A DNA stretch of 64,000 nt from Myxococcus hansupus (lineage in GTDB: Bacteria; Myxococcota; Myxococcia; Myxococcales; Myxococcaceae), in assembly GCF_000280925.3 (NCBI RefSeq), contig NZ_CP012109.1:5972501-6036500 (forward strand), in the 5' to 3' direction. The stretch's first letter is position 1, and every line of letters starts with the position of its first letter. Position numbers and translations under genes: made by a program. The notes under the pieces are model-generated. The model searched no databases. It was not told the DNA's origin and worked only from the letters and a program-made list of their open reading frames with translations. Below, piece by piece: positions 1 through 10,059 of this stretch.

Positions 1-1803
1 GTCGTCGCACTCCTCGCCCTCGGAGTACTGGACCACGCCGTCACCGCAACGAGGCGCCAACATGCATCCTGGCGTGCAGCCGCCGTAAGAGCCGTCATTG
101 TTCATGCCGTTGTCGCACTCCTCATCCTCGTCGATGATGCCGTTTCCGCACAGGGCGACGCACTCCGTCCGGGCCGTGCTGAAGCGGGCCAGCGAGAGGC
201 GATAGGAAGAGCCGCTGGTATGCCGCTCCGCCTGGAAGAGGGCGACCTCGTAGATGCCGCCAATTCGCAGGCCCAGCCGCTCCGCCGTGGGGACCGCGGC
301 GAGCGAGATGCTTCCCGCCTCGGGCGTATGGACGCCGCCCAGGTCCAACGCCAGACGGCCGTTGATGAACACCCACACATCGTCGTCGCCCCGGAACGTC
401 AGGACCTCCGAGCCCTTGAACTCGAACCACGCACGCATCTCGCTGGTGAAGGAGAAGTTGCGGGGCACCGAATCGGCGTCGGGTCGCGCCGGCTCGTGCC
501 CGGCGGCCACCCAGCCCAGGCCATCCAACGGGAAGAAGCGCTGGTCATCGAACAGGTAGGCGCCATTGCCCGTATGTGACAGGTGAAGCGATGAAACGAC
601 CGGGATGTTCACGTTCGGGACATCGCGGAACCACTGGTCGAACGCGGCCTGTCCATGCGTGGTCTGGGAGCTCCCCGGGGTGCGCGCGTACACGGGCTTT
701 CCATCCAGGCCGAGCCACTCCTGGACAATGCCCCGCTCCGCGCCATTCTTGTTCTGGAAGTCGATGTGCCCTCGCGGAAGGCTGGAGGTCGCCGGCAGGT
801 CGTACCCTCGGAAGTCCCGATAGACGATCGGGAGGGACACCTGGCTCGGAGGCTGCTCCGTGACGAGCGTGCAAGCGAAGCCGCTCTCGAGCCTGCACTC
901 CGGCGAGCAGCCATCGTTCGCGCGGAGGTTGCCGTCGTCGCACTCCTCCGTGGACCCCGGATGAATCACCCCGTCACCACAAATGCTCTCGCAGTTGCCA
1001 TCGCGGCAACGCGGCTCGCGGCGGCAGTCGGGTGAACAGCCGTCACCAAAGTCGTGGTTGCCGTCGTCACACTGCTCGGTGCCCTGGACCACGCCGTCAC
1101 CGCACACCGTGCGGGAGCAGACCGAGCCCACCGTAGGACAGTGCCATCCTTCCTCTACCCGACACGTGTCAGAGCAGCCGTCGCCGCTGACGGAGTTCCC
1201 GTCCTCGCACTCCTCGGCGCCCGCGACGATGCCATCTCCGCACAACGCGGCGGAGCAGCGTCCCCCCGCCGCCGGGCAGACCCAACCCACTTCCAGCTCA
1301 CGACAGGTGGCGGAGCAGCCATCGCCGCCCACGGTGTTGCCGTCGTCACACACCTCCGGCGACTCCACCACGCCGTCGCCACAGACAGCGCCACCCGCGT
1401 CGGGCGCGGTGCCCGCGTCGAGGTCCGTCCCAGCATCAGACTCAGTGCCCGCGTCCGGCTCCGTCCCGGCATCAGACTCAGTGCCCGCGTCCGGCTCCGT
1501 CCCGGCATCAGACTCAGTGCCCGAGTCCGGCTCCGTCCCGGCATCGGACTCAGTGCCCGCGTCCGGCTCCGTCCCGGCATCCGCGTCCGGCTCCGTCCCG
1601 GCATCCGATTCGGTGCCCGCATCATCGTCGGGACGGACGCCGCCATCGTCGCCGCCGTCGCCCGCGTCGACGGGGCCGGATGCATCCGGCGCGTCCCCCG
1701 CATCAGGCCGCGGAGAAGGGTCTCCCCCACACGCGGCAAGCACCACGACCAAGACCGCAAGCATCTGCCTTGCGGCCGCAGTTCGACTCACGCTGTTCAC
1801 CAT
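1..1803 (-). CDS. DUF4215 / fibro-slime cysteine-rich lipoprotein (3' end cut by window edge)
   Basis: Reads from ATG at 1803 in one open frame of 601 codons off the left edge, so the C-terminus is missing. The N-terminus has a hydrophobic stretch ending in LAACGG, a lipobox, so I infer an exported lipoprotein. Then comes an Asp-Ala-Gly-Thr-Glu linker (see the repeat entry), followed by several DUF4215 cysteine repeats of the form CGDGV...CDDGN...GDGCS..C. The middle is a fibro-slime/PA14-like domain, recognisable from GDDDVWVFINGRLALDLGG. More cysteine repeats follow up to the edge. In this family these are Ca-binding or carbohydrate-binding surface modules; the partner is unknown. The stretch before the start lacks a clear Shine-Dalgarno, so the exact start is moderately certain. 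Single gene, separated by about 100 bases from the converging end of the antiporter. Confidence 0.9.
   Translation of the reverse strand, partial: MVNSVSRTAAARQMLAVLVVVLAACGGDPSPRPDAGDAPDASGPVDAGDGGDDGGVRPDDDAGTESDAGTEPDADAGTEPDAGTESDAGTEPDSGTESDAGTEPDAGTESDAGTEPDAGTESDAGTDLDAGTAPDAGGAVCGDGVVESPEVCDDGNTVGGDGCSATCRELEVGWVCPAAGGRCSAALCGDGIVAGAEECEDGNSVSGDGCSDTCRVEEGWHCPTVGSVCSRTVCGDGVVQGTEQCDDGNHDFGDGCSPDCRREPRCRDGNCESICGDGVIHPGSTEECDDGNLRANDGCSPECRLESGFACTLVTEQPPSQVSLPIVYRDFRGYDLPATSSLPRGHIDFQNKNGAERGIVQEWLGLDGKPVYARTPGSSQTTHGQAAFDQWFRDVPNVNIPVVSSLHLSHTGNGAYLFDDQRFFPLDGLGWVAAGHEPARPDADSVPRNFSFTSEMRAWFEFKGSEVLTFRGDDDVWVFINGRLALDLGGVHTPEAGSISLAAVPTAERLGLRIGGIYEVALFQAERHTSGSSYRLSLARFSTARTECVALCGNGIIDEDEECDNGMNNDGSYGGCTPGCMLAPRCGDGVVQYSEGEECDD
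1429..1625 (-). repeat. 36-bp tandem repeat encoding the DAGTE(P/S) linker
   Basis: Copies begin at about 1437, 1473, 1509 and 1545, an exact 36-base period, with a shorter imperfect copy after. Each unit encodes 12 residues alternating DAGTEP and DAGTES. It lies between the lipobox and the first cysteine repeat of the surface lipoprotein. It stays in frame, so copy number can change without disrupting the gene. Confidence 0.9.
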
Positions 1804-1906
1804 GAAACGGATGGTGAAAGCAGCTCGCACGGAATGTCAACGACAGCCTGTGAAGCGCCCCCACCATCGCTGAGCCGATGCGGGCAGCGCCCCAGGTCCC
1901 CGCGGC

Positions 1907-3658
1907 TCAGGGCACCACGGCGTCCGCGGGAGCAGGCAGCAGCGGTTGACCCTTCAGCGAGGGCAGCCGCTCCAGCACGTAGTCCACCATGCTCCGCGCC
2001 AACGCGTGCTCGCCCATCACCACCCGGTCCACGCCCAGCTTCTCCAGGTAGTCCCGCTCCTCGTCGCCGTGGGTGCGCACCACCGCGGGGAGGGAGGGAT
2101 TCACTTCCTTCACCTGCTCCACGATGGCGCGCGCCTGCAGCGCGTCCGGCGTGGCGACGATGAGGATGGACGCGGCGTCCAGATGCGCGTGCTCCAGGAT
2201 GCCAGGCACCGCGGCGTCCCCGTAGATGGCGGGCACGCCCTCCTCGCGAAGGCGCTCCACGTACTCGCGGTTCTGCTCCACGACCACGAAGGGAATCTTC
2301 CGCTCCGTCAGGCTCTGGCCAATCACGCCGCCCACGCGCCCATAGCCAATCAACACCGCGTGCCCATGGAGCTGCACGTCCCCCATGCCAATGGGCAGGT
2401 CGGCCAGCTCGTCCTCGTCGGGGTCCATGCGGACGGCGAAGCGCGGGTTGCGGCGCAGCCACGCCAGCAGCGGGTCAATGGCCTTGAAGACGAGCGGATT
2501 GAGGGTGATGGACAGCAGGGCCCCCGACAACACCAGGCTCTGCCCCTCCTTCGGCAAGAGTCCGAGCGCCACGCCCAGCCCCACCAGGATGAACGAGAAC
2601 TCCCCAATCTGCGCCAGGCTCGCGGACACCGTGAGGGCGGTGTTCACCGGGTAGCGGAACGCCAGCACGATGAAGAAGGCGGCCAGCGACTTGCCCAGGA
2701 CGATGATGCCCAGCACGGCGAGCACCTGGAGCGGCTGCTTCACCAGCACCGTCGGGTCGAAGAGCATGCCCACCGACACGAAGAACAGCACCGCGAACGC
2801 GTCCTGCAGCGGGAGCGAATCCTCCGCCACCCGGTGGCTGAGGTCCGACTCACTGACGACCACGCCGGCGAAGAAGGCGCCCAGCGCGAAGGACACGCCG
2901 AAGAGCGCGGCGGCCCCGAAGGCAATCCCCAGCGCCACCGCCAGCACCGACAGCGTGAACAGTTCGCGCGAGCCCGTCTTGGCCACCTGGGTCAGCAGCC
3001 ACGGCACCAGCCGCATGCCGGCGACCACCATCAGCGCCACGAAGAGGCAGACCTTCCCCAGCGTGAGGGTCAGGGTCCAGGCCAGGCTGTCCCCCGCGGC
3101 CGCCGTCGCGGGCGTCTGCGTGTCGGCGCCACCCAGGACGTTGGCCAACGCCGGGAGGAGGACGAGGGCGAGCACCATCGCCAGGTCCTCTACAATCAGC
3201 CAGCCCACCGCGATGCGGCCATTCACCGAATCGAGGACGCCCCGCTCCTCCAGGGCACGCAGCAGCACCACCGTGCTGGCGGTGGACAGCGCGAGGCCAA
3301 ACACCAGGCCCGCCCCCAGACTCCACCCCCACCAGTGCGCGACCCCGAGCCCCATCACGGTGGCGGCCGCGATTTGCACCACGGCGCCCGGCACCGCGAT
3401 GTTGCGCACCGCGAGCAGGTCCTTGATGGAGAAGTGAATCCCCACGCCGAACATCAGCAGGATGACGCCAATCTCCGCCAACTGGCCGGCCAGCCCGCCA
3501 TCCGCGACGAAGCCCGGTGTGAAGGGCCCCACGGCCACGCCCGCCAGCAGATAGCCCACCAAAGGTGGCAGCTTCAGCCATCGGGCAACGAACCCGCCGA
3601 CGAAGGCCAGTCCGAGTCCAACTGCAATGGTGGCGATGAGCGTGGTGTCGTGAGGCAC
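1907..3658 (-). CDS. Monovalent cation:proton antiporter-2 (KefB/YbaL-like) with TrkA-N domain
   Basis: About 583 residues. The first ~390 form the multi-helix Na+/H+ exchanger (CPA2) domain, with GYLLAGVAVGPFTPG and ALSTASTVVLLRALEERG typical of the family. The C-terminal ~150 residues are a TrkA-N/RCK nucleotide-binding domain with the Rossmann motif GYGRVGG near residue 435. Expected to exchange K+ (or Na+) for protons across the inner membrane, gated by NAD(H) or a related ligand. I chose the GTG start at 3658 because AGGGAG sits 9 bases upstream and the protein then begins directly before TM1; ATG codons at 3694 and 3748 would add a non-conserved leader. Monocistronic; divergent from the helicase. 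Confidence 0.93.
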   Translation of the reverse strand: MPHDTTLIATIAVGLGLAFVGGFVARWLKLPPLVGYLLAGVAVGPFTPGFVADGGLAGQLAEIGVILLMFGVGIHFSIKDLLAVRNIAVPGAVVQIAAATVMGLGVAHWWGWSLGAGLVFGLALSTASTVVLLRALEERGVLDSVNGRIAVGWLIVEDLAMVLALVLLPALANVLGGADTQTPATAAAGDSLAWTLTLTLGKVCLFVALMVVAGMRLVPWLLTQVAKTGSRELFTLSVLAVALGIAFGAAALFGVSFALGAFFAGVVVSESDLSHRVAEDSLPLQDAFAVLFFVSVGMLFDPTVLVKQPLQVLAVLGIIVLGKSLAAFFIVLAFRYPVNTALTVSASLAQIGEFSFILVGLGVALGLLPKEGQSLVLSGALLSITLNPLVFKAIDPLLAWLRRNPRFAVRMDPDEDELADLPIGMGDVQLHGHAVLIGYGRVGGVIGQSLTERKIPFVVVEQNREYVERLREEGVPAIYGDAAVPGILEHAHLDAASILIVATPDALQARAIVEQVKEVNPSLPAVVRTHGDEERDYLEKLGVDRVVMGEHALARSMVDYVLERLPSLKGQPLLPAPADAVVP

Positions 3659-4342
3659 GGCGTATAGCTCCCTGGGCGCGGCCCGGAAGGAGGTCATGGA
3701 AAAGCGGCGCGGCGAGGAATCCAGCCCGTGGGCAGGACCCTCGAACACCTTTCAGTCGTGGGTGGTCTGGAGCTGACGCTCGCGGTTCCGCAGCGAGCCT
3801 CAACCGGGCCCCAAACTACTACACCGCGCGTTTGTTCCCAACCTTCATCGGACCCAGGCAAGCGATGTGCTCGCAAAGCGTCACTTCGAGCAGGCAACTC
3901 GCCACGGCGGCGCACAACGCAACGGGACACAGCGGGCAACCGTCTCGTGAACCCGTGGGCGGGTCCGCGCCGCGCCCCCAGGTGCGTCTGGGGTGTCGCC
4001 CTGGGCCGGGGGCCCAACGACAACACGCCGATGCCAGCGGAACATGCGCCCGCGGCCAGGAAAGGCCTTCCAGCGCGCCCGGCAGCTTGCCCCTCGCGTC
4101 GTGCCCGTGGGGCAGCTCCGCATCGCGGCGCTCGGGCAGCGCTCCTCTGGCCCCTGGCCCTGCCGCCCGAAAAGGTGGCGCCCTTCAACGAAGCCCACGC
4201 GCGCCATGGCGAACGCGGACGCGCCCTCACGACGAACGCGCGCTGAGTGCAAGGGGCTCGCCCCTTCGGTCACGGCGCTCCAGACGCGAGGCCGTCCCCG
4301 GGTTGCGCGTGACGCCGCGTGGGGATAGGGAAGCGGCCTCGT
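3659..4342. other. Intergenic region between divergent antiporter and helicase genes
   Basis: About 680 bases with no convincing gene. Open frames exist on both strands (for example 3728-4246 + and 3694-4230 -), but they are rich in Arg/Pro/Ala without domains, signal peptide or a good ribosome site. A short inverted repeat AAGGGG-CTCG-CCCCTT lies at 4251-4266, about 75 bases before the helicase start; its role is unknown. Both promoters must lie here but I cannot point to clear -35/-10 boxes. Confidence 0.6.
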
Positions 4343-7300
4343 ATGTCTGCGACCGCGGAACTGCTCGATGCCGTCCGGGAGGAAGCGCGCCCGGACACCT
4401 GGACCGCCGGCAGCGGCCTCGCTCGCGCGGGCGCCGTCTCCGTCCACTCCGTGGATGACGAAGAGGCCGTGCTGCGCGTCCGCGTCGCGGGGCGCCCCAC
4501 GCCCGTGAAGACGGTGCTCTACCTGGATGAAGCCATCTGGGAGTGCGACTGCCGTGGCCGCGTGGACCCCTGCGAGCACGTGGTGGCGGCGGCGCTGGTC
4601 CTCCACCAGCAGTCCACCGCGCGACGTGCCCCCGCGGCGCGCCCGGCCACGCCCGCGTCACGGCCCGGCGCGAGCACTCCGGCCCGGCCCGCGACACACG
4701 TCGGAAGCGCGCCCAAGCCGGAGCGCATGGTGTACCGGTTCAAGCGCGTGGACGGCGGGCTCCAGTTGGAGCGGCTCGTGGTGCGGCCAGACAACACCGC
4801 GCGACTGCTCGCGCGCAGTCTGGCCTCGCTGGTGGCCAACCCCGTGGAAGCGGCCCGCATCCAGGTGGAGCCCTGCGACGTGGTCGCGGACAAGTTGTTG
4901 GCGAAGCCCACCCGCGGCCCGCTCCCTCCTGAACGGCTCACCGCGCTGTTGCGCGCCCTGGAGCCCGCGCGCACCGTGCTCTTCGACGGAGCCCTCGTGT
5001 CCGTGACGAGCGAGCCGCTCATGCCCCACGTCACCGTGGAGGACCGCGGTGAGAACACGGTGCTCAAGGTGGCGAAGGACTCGCGCCTCACCGAAGTGGT
5101 GAGCGCCGGCATCGCGCTGTGCGGCGGCACCCTGTGTCCCCTGGGCGAGCAGGGCCTCACGGGGGCGTGGATGGAGAAGCTGCCGCAGGAGCGCGCCTTC
5201 GCGCCGCACCAGATGGGCGACCTGACGGGCAAGGTGCTCCCGGACATCGCGAAGCGCATGCCCGTGGACGTGCGCAGTCAGCGTCTGCCGCCCATCGACC
5301 GAACACTGAAGCCGCGCATCTCGCTGGAGCTGAACCAGCTCGACACCGGCCTCTCCGTGTTGCCGACGCTGGTGTACGGGTCGCCGCCCACCGTGCGCAT
5401 CGACAGCGGGCGCATGGTGTACCTGAAGGGCGCCGCGCCCGTGCGCGACGAGGCCGCCGAGCAACTGCTCATCCACGAGCTTCGCGACGAACTGAACCTG
5501 GCCCCGGGCCGGCGCGTGACGGTGCAGGGCAAGGAGGCCGTGCAGCTCGCCGACAAACTGCGGCGCTGGCGCGGGGGACTCACGGGCGACGGCGCGGCCG
5601 TGGTGACGAACCCGAACGTGCAGCTCCGTCCCGTGCTCAAGGTGGACGCGGGCGCCGTGAAGGAGGGCGTGCCCCATGTCGGGTTCGCGTTCGACTTCCA
5701 GGTGGAGGGCGAGGACCGGGAGTCCCCCCGCACGGTGGACGCGGCGGCCGTCCTCCGCGCCTGGGAAGAGGGCCTCGGACTGGTGCCCCTGGAAGGCGGC
5801 GGCTGGGCGCCGTTGCCCGCCGAGTGGCTGAAGTCCCATGGCCAGCGCGTGGCGGACCTGCTCGCCGCGCGTGGCCGCGATGGCCGGCTCGCCAACCACG
5901 CCATTCCGCAGCTCACGGGCCTGTGCGAGGCGCTGGAGCACCCCTCCCCGCCGGGCCTGGAGCGACTGGCGCCCCTGGTGAAGGGGTTCGAAAAGCTACC
6001 CGAGCCGCGGCTTCCCCCGGACCTCACGGCGACGCTGCGCGCGTATCAGCTCCAGGGCGTGAGCTGGCTCACGTTCCTGCGGCAGGCGGGCCTGGGCGGC
6101 GTGCTCGCGGACGACATGGGCCTGGGCAAGACGCTGCAGACCATCTGCACGCTGGGCCCCGGAACGTTGGTGGTGGCGCCCACCAGCGTGTTGCCCAACT
6201 GGGAGGCGGAGGTCCGGCGTTTCCGGCCCTCGCTCAAGGTGTCCGTGTACCACGGCCCTGGCCGCTCGCTGGATGAGACGGCCGACGTGACGCTGACGAC
6301 GTACGCGCTGATGCGGCTGGACGCGGAGGTGCTGGGCGCGAAGCAGTGGAGCACCGTCGTGCTCGACGAGGCCCAGGCCATCAAGAACCCCGACAGCCAG
6401 GTCGCGCGCGCCGCGTATGGCTTGCAGGCGGACTTCAAGCTGGCCCTCAGCGGCACGCCCATCGAGAACCGGCTCGATGAACTCTGGAGCCTGATGCACT
6501 TCACCAACCAGGGCTTGCTCGGCGGCCGGAAGGAGTTCGAGGAGCGCTGGTCACGGCCGGTGTCGGACAACCACAAGGGCGCCGCCGAGCGGCTGCGCGC
6601 GCGCATCCGCCCCTTCATCCTGCGCCGACTCAAGCGGGACGTGGCGCCCGAGCTGCCCCCTCGCACGGACGCCGTGCGCCACGTCACCCTCACCGAACGG
6701 GAACGCGCCGTCTACGACGCCGTCTACTCGGCGACGCGCGAGGAGGTGGTGTCGCAGCTCGAAGCGGGCGGCAGCGTCCTGAAGGCGCTGGAGGCCCTGC
6801 TGCGGCTCCGTCAGGCGGCATGTCACCCCGCCCTGGTTCCGGGACAGCAGGCGAAGACGTCCTCCAAGGTCCAGGCCCTGGTGGAGGCGCTGGGGACGGC
6901 GGTGGAGGACGGACACAAGGCGCTCGTCTTCTCGCAGTGGACGTCCATGCTGGACCTCATCGAACCCGCGCTTCAGGAGGCGGGCATCGGCTTCATCCGG
7001 CTGGACGGCAGCACGGCCAATCGCGGCGGCGTGGCGGCGTCGTTCCAGGACCCGAAGGGGCCTCCGGTGATGCTGATTTCGCTCAAGGCCGGCGCCACCG
7101 GACTCAACCTCACGGCGGCGGACCACGTCTTCCTCGTGGACCCGTGGTGGAACCCGTCCGTGGAAGCCCAGGCCGCGGACCGGGCGCACCGCATTGGTCA
7201 GCAGCGCCCGGTGATGGTGTACCGGCTGGTGTCCCAGGGAACCGTGGAGGAGAAAATCCTCACGCTGCAGGCCAAGAAGCGCGAGCTCTTCGAAGCCGCG

Positions 7301-7363
7301 CTCGGCGGCGCCTCGGGGGCCACGGCGATTACCCGCGCGGACCTGATGCAGCTCCTGGAGTAA
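4343..7363 (+). CDS. SWIM zinc-finger SNF2-family helicase
   Basis: About 1006 residues. An N-terminal SWIM zinc finger is visible as C68-x-C70...C77-x-H79. The C-terminal half is a complete SNF2 ATPase: motif I DDMGLGKT with Lys596, DEAQ box at 675-678, motif [21 protein letters not shown], and helicase C motifs ending [15 protein letters not shown]. This is the RapA/HepA-like class that moves along DNA or remodels protein-DNA complexes using ATP; the specific role of the SWIM fusion (DNA or protein binding) is inferred from the family. ATG at 4343 has AGGGAAG 9 bases upstream; an ATG at 4319 would add eight residues and lacks a site. Monocistronic, ending in a hairpin shared with the converging amidohydrolase. 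Confidence 0.95.
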   Translation: MSATAELLDAVREEARPDTWTAGSGLARAGAVSVHSVDDEEAVLRVRVAGRPTPVKTVLYLDEAIWECDCRGRVDPCEHVVAAALVLHQQSTARRAPAARPATPASRPGASTPARPATHVGSAPKPERMVYRFKRVDGGLQLERLVVRPDNTARLLARSLASLVANPVEAARIQVEPCDVVADKLLAKPTRGPLPPERLTALLRALEPARTVLFDGALVSVTSEPLMPHVTVEDRGENTVLKVAKDSRLTEVVSAGIALCGGTLCPLGEQGLTGAWMEKLPQERAFAPHQMGDLTGKVLPDIAKRMPVDVRSQRLPPIDRTLKPRISLELNQLDTGLSVLPTLVYGSPPTVRIDSGRMVYLKGAAPVRDEAAEQLLIHELRDELNLAPGRRVTVQGKEAVQLADKLRRWRGGLTGDGAAVVTNPNVQLRPVLKVDAGAVKEGVPHVGFAFDFQVEGEDRESPRTVDAAAVLRAWEEGLGLVPLEGGGWAPLPAEWLKSHGQRVADLLAARGRDGRLANHAIPQLTGLCEALEHPSPPGLERLAPLVKGFEKLPEPRLPPDLTATLRAYQLQGVSWLTFLRQAGLGGVLADDMGLGKTLQTICTLGPGTLVVAPTSVLPNWEAEVRRFRPSLKVSVYHGPGRSLDETADVTLTTYALMRLDAEVLGAKQWSTVVLDEAQAIKNPDSQVARAAYGLQADFKLALSGTPIENRLDELWSLMHFTNQGLLGGRKEFEERWSRPVSDNHKGAAERLRARIRPFILRRLKRDVAPELPPRTDAVRHVTLTERERAVYDAVYSATREEVVSQLEAGGSVLKALEALLRLRQAACHPALVPGQQAKTSSKVQALVEALGTAVEDGHKALVFSQWTSMLDLIEPALQEAGIGFIRLDGSTANRGGVAASFQDPKGPPVMLISLKAGATGLNLTAADHVFLVDPWWNPSVEAQAADRAHRIGQQRPVMVYRLVSQGTVEEKILTLQAKKRELFEAALGGASGATAITRADLMQLLE

Positions 7364-7375
7364 CCGCCACGGCTC

Positions 7376-7408
7376 GCGCCTCCCTCACCCAGGAGGGAAG
7401 GGAGGCGC
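7376..7408. terminator. Hairpin between convergent genes
   Basis: Perfect 10-bp stem: GCGCCTCCCT at 7376-7385 pairs with AGGGAGGCGC at 7399-7408, loop 13. It lies between the helicase stop (7363) and the amidohydrolase stop (7424), so it can serve both directions. No T-run follows. Confidence 0.7.
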
Positions 7409-7423
7409 GGCCCCGGACGTCTC

Positions 7424-9430
7424 TCAGTGCGCGGCCCCGGTGGCCTTGCCGTTGAGGTACGTCTGAAGCACCTGGATGCGGCTGATCTGCGTCGGGTCGC
7501 CGCCCTTCGCCGGGTCGTAGTCGAGCGGGTTGGCGCTCAGCACGACGAAGTCCGCCACCTTGCCCGGCTCGATGCTTCCGAGCAGTCCATCGAGCTCATG
7601 GTGCCGGGCGGGCACCGACGTCACCGCGCGCAGGGCCTCCTCCACCGTGGCCGCGTGCTCCTGGCCCAGCACGTAGCTCTTCTGGAAGTCAGGGTAGGCC
7701 CAGGTGCGGCGCGTGACAGCCTGCTCCACGAACCAGAGCGGGCGCGGCGGCGACACCATGGAGTCGCTGTGGAGCGAGAACGGGACGCCGTACTTCCTGT
7801 CGAACCCAATCGGGTCGATGTTCTTCGCGGCGTCCGCACCCAGCATGGACACGAAGGCATCACCCCAGTACGCGACATGGCCAATGAGGTGCGTCACCTC
7901 GATGTCCAGCGCCGGCACTGCCTTGCCCTGGTGGGTGCCCTTGCCCTGACGAAGGTCACCGATGCGCTGGGTGAGCGCTTCCTCGCCCACCGTGTTGTGG
8001 ATGAGCAGCACGCGGTGCGGCAGCACCTTCTCCTGCTGGAGTTGAGAGAACGCATCCAGCGCCCACTCATTCGCCTCGTTGCCGTTGGCATGCATCTGAA
8101 CCCGCCAGTCTCCCGTCGACCAGAGCGCGCGCAAATCCTCCTCGATGGCCGCCGCCCCGGAGAAGTCGGCACGCCCCTCACCCGCACCGTCACAGTGGCC
8201 GCCGGCGAGGTACTGATAAGGCGCACCGAGCTTCGCGGTGCAGCCCTGCGTCGAGCCATCGACCCAGATCTTGATGCCCCCCGCGCCCAGCCAGTTCGGC
8301 AGCCGGCAATCATTCTCCGCGCTCGGCACGCAGGCGGGACCGGTCGGACGAAGCGCCTTGTTGACGGCGACATCCCGGACGACGAGCCCCGTCACCCGCA
8401 GGGGAAAACCAGGGAGCGAGGCGAGCGTCTTCACGGCGTCAATCTGCGAGACGCTTTGAAGGCCGCCGTCCGCGACCGTCGTGATGCCCGCCTTCCGCAT
8501 CCCTTCAATGGCCTGCAGGATGTCCTTCTCATAGCCCTTGAGGAGCTGCGTCGGATTTGACTGCATCAACTCCATGGGCAGCCCCTTCCCGACCGCGGCC
8601 ATGAACGGCCCGTAGCCAGCCGCCTCCTGAAGCAACCCGGTGTACTTGCCCGTCTTCGGGTCCTTGACCCACGCGCCGCCGCCATCTCCGACCGAGGCCG
8701 GGGGCTGGCAGGAATCCATGGGGCCACCACAGACGGCCTGGAAGGCCTTCTCGTTCGCGTACGCCAGATGTCCGGACTGGTCCAGGATGAGGACCGGGCG
8801 GTCCTTGGTCACACAGGCATCCAGGTAGAACATCGGATTGTCCATGAAGCTGGCGGGCCCACCCTTGGCACAGGCCTCGGTGGTGATGAACGCCTGCCTC
8901 GACGGGTCCAGGTTCATGCCCAGGACGAACGCCTTGTCACTCGCCGCGAACTGAGGGGACAGCTTCATCCCGCCGAGCGCGCTCAGCACGTCCGCGCGGG
9001 ATGAGCAGTCCACGTTCGGATCCACCCGGTAGGGCGGAGGCAGGCACGGCGCCAGGTCGTGCGTGCCCATGATGCTCTGAATCAGCGTTGGCAGCACATG
9101 CAGGTGGGGGTCGATGAACCCCGGCATCAACACCTGCCCAGGGCTCAACTGGACGACCTCCACGGCGGAGCTGAGCCCCTGCCGCACCTGGTCCTCGGTG
9201 CCCACCTTCAAGATCCGACCCAGGGGGTCCACCAGGACGGCATCGGCGATGGTGCCCTGGTCATCCAGGGTGAGGACCTTTCCGAGGAAGAGGGTCGTGC
9301 CCGGCTCGACAGGGCCAACGCCTCCCGTCGTGGCACACGAAGTCGAGAGGGCCAGCGCGGCGCCGAACGTCAAACAGCGAGAAAGCACGTGCAGGCCGCG
9401 CGGCGAACAGCGACGCAGAAGTCGGTTCAT
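7424..9430 (-). CDS. Amidohydrolase family protein (YtcJ-like metal-dependent hydrolase), putative lipoprotein
   Basis: About 668 residues. The N-terminus (MNRLLRRCSPRGL...LALSTSCATT) looks like a signal peptide with a weak lipobox at the Cys, so an exported, possibly lipid-anchored enzyme. The core is an amidohydrolase_3 barrel: GQVLMPGFIDPHLH carries the metal-binding HxH, KIWVDGSTQG and QMHANGNEANEWALDAF follow, then GSIEPGKVADFVVLSANP at the end. Family members hydrolyse amides or related C-N bonds; the substrate cannot be read. Start at 9430 has AGGAAA just upstream; longer frames to 9511 are not supported. The nearest palindrome of the upstream array is 76 bases before the start codon, so this gene is the likely target of that regulator. 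Confidence 0.9.
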   Translation of the reverse strand: MNRLLRRCSPRGLHVLSRCLTFGAALALSTSCATTGGVGPVEPGTTLFLGKVLTLDDQGTIADAVLVDPLGRILKVGTEDQVRQGLSSAVEVVQLSPGQVLMPGFIDPHLHVLPTLIQSIMGTHDLAPCLPPPYRVDPNVDCSSRADVLSALGGMKLSPQFAASDKAFVLGMNLDPSRQAFITTEACAKGGPASFMDNPMFYLDACVTKDRPVLILDQSGHLAYANEKAFQAVCGGPMDSCQPPASVGDGGGAWVKDPKTGKYTGLLQEAAGYGPFMAAVGKGLPMELMQSNPTQLLKGYEKDILQAIEGMRKAGITTVADGGLQSVSQIDAVKTLASLPGFPLRVTGLVVRDVAVNKALRPTGPACVPSAENDCRLPNWLGAGGIKIWVDGSTQGCTAKLGAPYQYLAGGHCDGAGEGRADFSGAAAIEEDLRALWSTGDWRVQMHANGNEANEWALDAFSQLQQEKVLPHRVLLIHNTVGEEALTQRIGDLRQGKGTHQGKAVPALDIEVTHLIGHVAYWGDAFVSMLGADAAKNIDPIGFDRKYGVPFSLHSDSMVSPPRPLWFVEQAVTRRTWAYPDFQKSYVLGQEHAATVEEALRAVTSVPARHHELDGLLGSIEPGKVADFVVLSANPLDYDPAKGGDPTQISRIQVLQTYLNGKATGAAH

Positions 9431-9455
9431 GGGTTTCCTTTCAGGGGGGCGGCGC

Positions 9456-9461
9456 AGCATA
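9456..9461 (-). promoter_or_regulatory. Possible -10 element of the amidohydrolase gene
   Basis: On the minus strand TATGCT occurs 26 bases before the ATG, in a locally T-rich stretch. There is no good -35 hexamer at 17 bases, which would fit an activator-dependent promoter driven from the upstream palindromes. Weak, read by eye. Confidence 0.3.
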
Positions 9462-9505
9462 CACAAACGCCCCTCAAAAGCCACACAAACCAAGACACGC
9501 CAAAC

Positions 9506-9661
9506 AGACACGTCAGCCGAACACTGACACGTCAGCAGTCACGAATGACACGTCAACGAACAGCAGCCCCAGGGTAAAGCCCGGCACGGACGGAGCCCTC
9601 GCGGGGCGACTGACACGACCGTCATGCGAACTGACGCGTCAGCACCCCGCCTGACGCGTCC
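9506..9661. promoter_or_regulatory. Array of phased TGACRCGTCA palindromes (operator array)
   Basis: Six related 10-mers: AGACACGTCA (9506), TGACACGTCA (9525), TGACACGTCA (9546), a degenerate TGACACGACC (9611), TGACGCGTCA (9632) and TGACGCGTCC (9652). Start-to-start distances are 19, 21, 65, 21 and 20 bases, that is close to two helical turns each, with the 65-base gap near three units. The consensus TGAC-RY-GTCA is self-complementary, as expected for a dimeric DNA-binding protein. The same motif, again at a 20-base spacing, precedes the arginine kinase gene. I do not recognise the regulator. Confidence 0.75.
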
Positions 9662-10059
9662 GCGCCGAGGCGTTGGCCCTGGATGGCCGCGCTCCGGCGG
9701 TCGCGTTCAGTGCCGGCCGCTCCGGGGTCCAGCCCCAGGCCCCGCGCCGCGTCCGCGGATGGAGGTGCGCTCAATGGACGACGCAGCGCCTCCGCATCTC
9801 GGAGGACATTCGTGCTCAAACGCGCCCAGAAAAAGAGGCACACGACCAATGGCATCGGAAAAAACAGGCTGGCGCGCGGTCCCATTCGAGCCAAGCCGAA
9901 AACGAAAACACCGAGGACTCCTCAGCCACCCAGCACGGCCTGAATCCCAGTGAGCATCCTGACGCGGGTAATGCCCCGGAGCTGTCTCGGTCCTGCGTAT
10001 TGAATGACAGACTCCACGTCCCGCCAACCCGTCGCCAGCCACTGCCAGAAACCGAGCTT
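9662..10059. other. Region without a supported gene
   Basis: About 400 bases. On the minus strand the frame of the small ORF at 10060-10233 continues after its TGA through 45 codons to a second in-frame TGA (9922-9924), and then stays open to 9622. Codons here are less GC-biased at the third position than in real genes nearby (about 73% against 84%), and the last part runs through the operator array. I see no domain and treat it as non-coding or decayed. Confidence 0.5.

Noticed and set aside
1160-1173. GACACGTGTCA match to the palindrome family in the DUF4215 gene
   Set aside because: Lies inside a conserved coding segment, alone and without phasing.
1429-1625. 36-bp repeats considered as a CRISPR array
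   Set aside because: Units are directly adjacent without spacers and encode a regular peptide in frame.
1946-3667. A 573-codon open frame on the plus strand opposite the antiporter
   Set aside because: Its product is His/Arg/Gln-rich without domains and it lies exactly antisense to a clear transporter; a by-product of high GC.
3694-4246. ORFs in the antiporter-helicase gap on both strands
   Set aside because: Arg/Pro/Ala-rich, no domain, overlapping each other, no good start.
9622-9885. Minus-strand ORF with a hydrophobic start (MGPRASLFFPMPLVV)
   Set aside because: Runs into the operator array, poor codon bias, no ribosome site; more likely chance.
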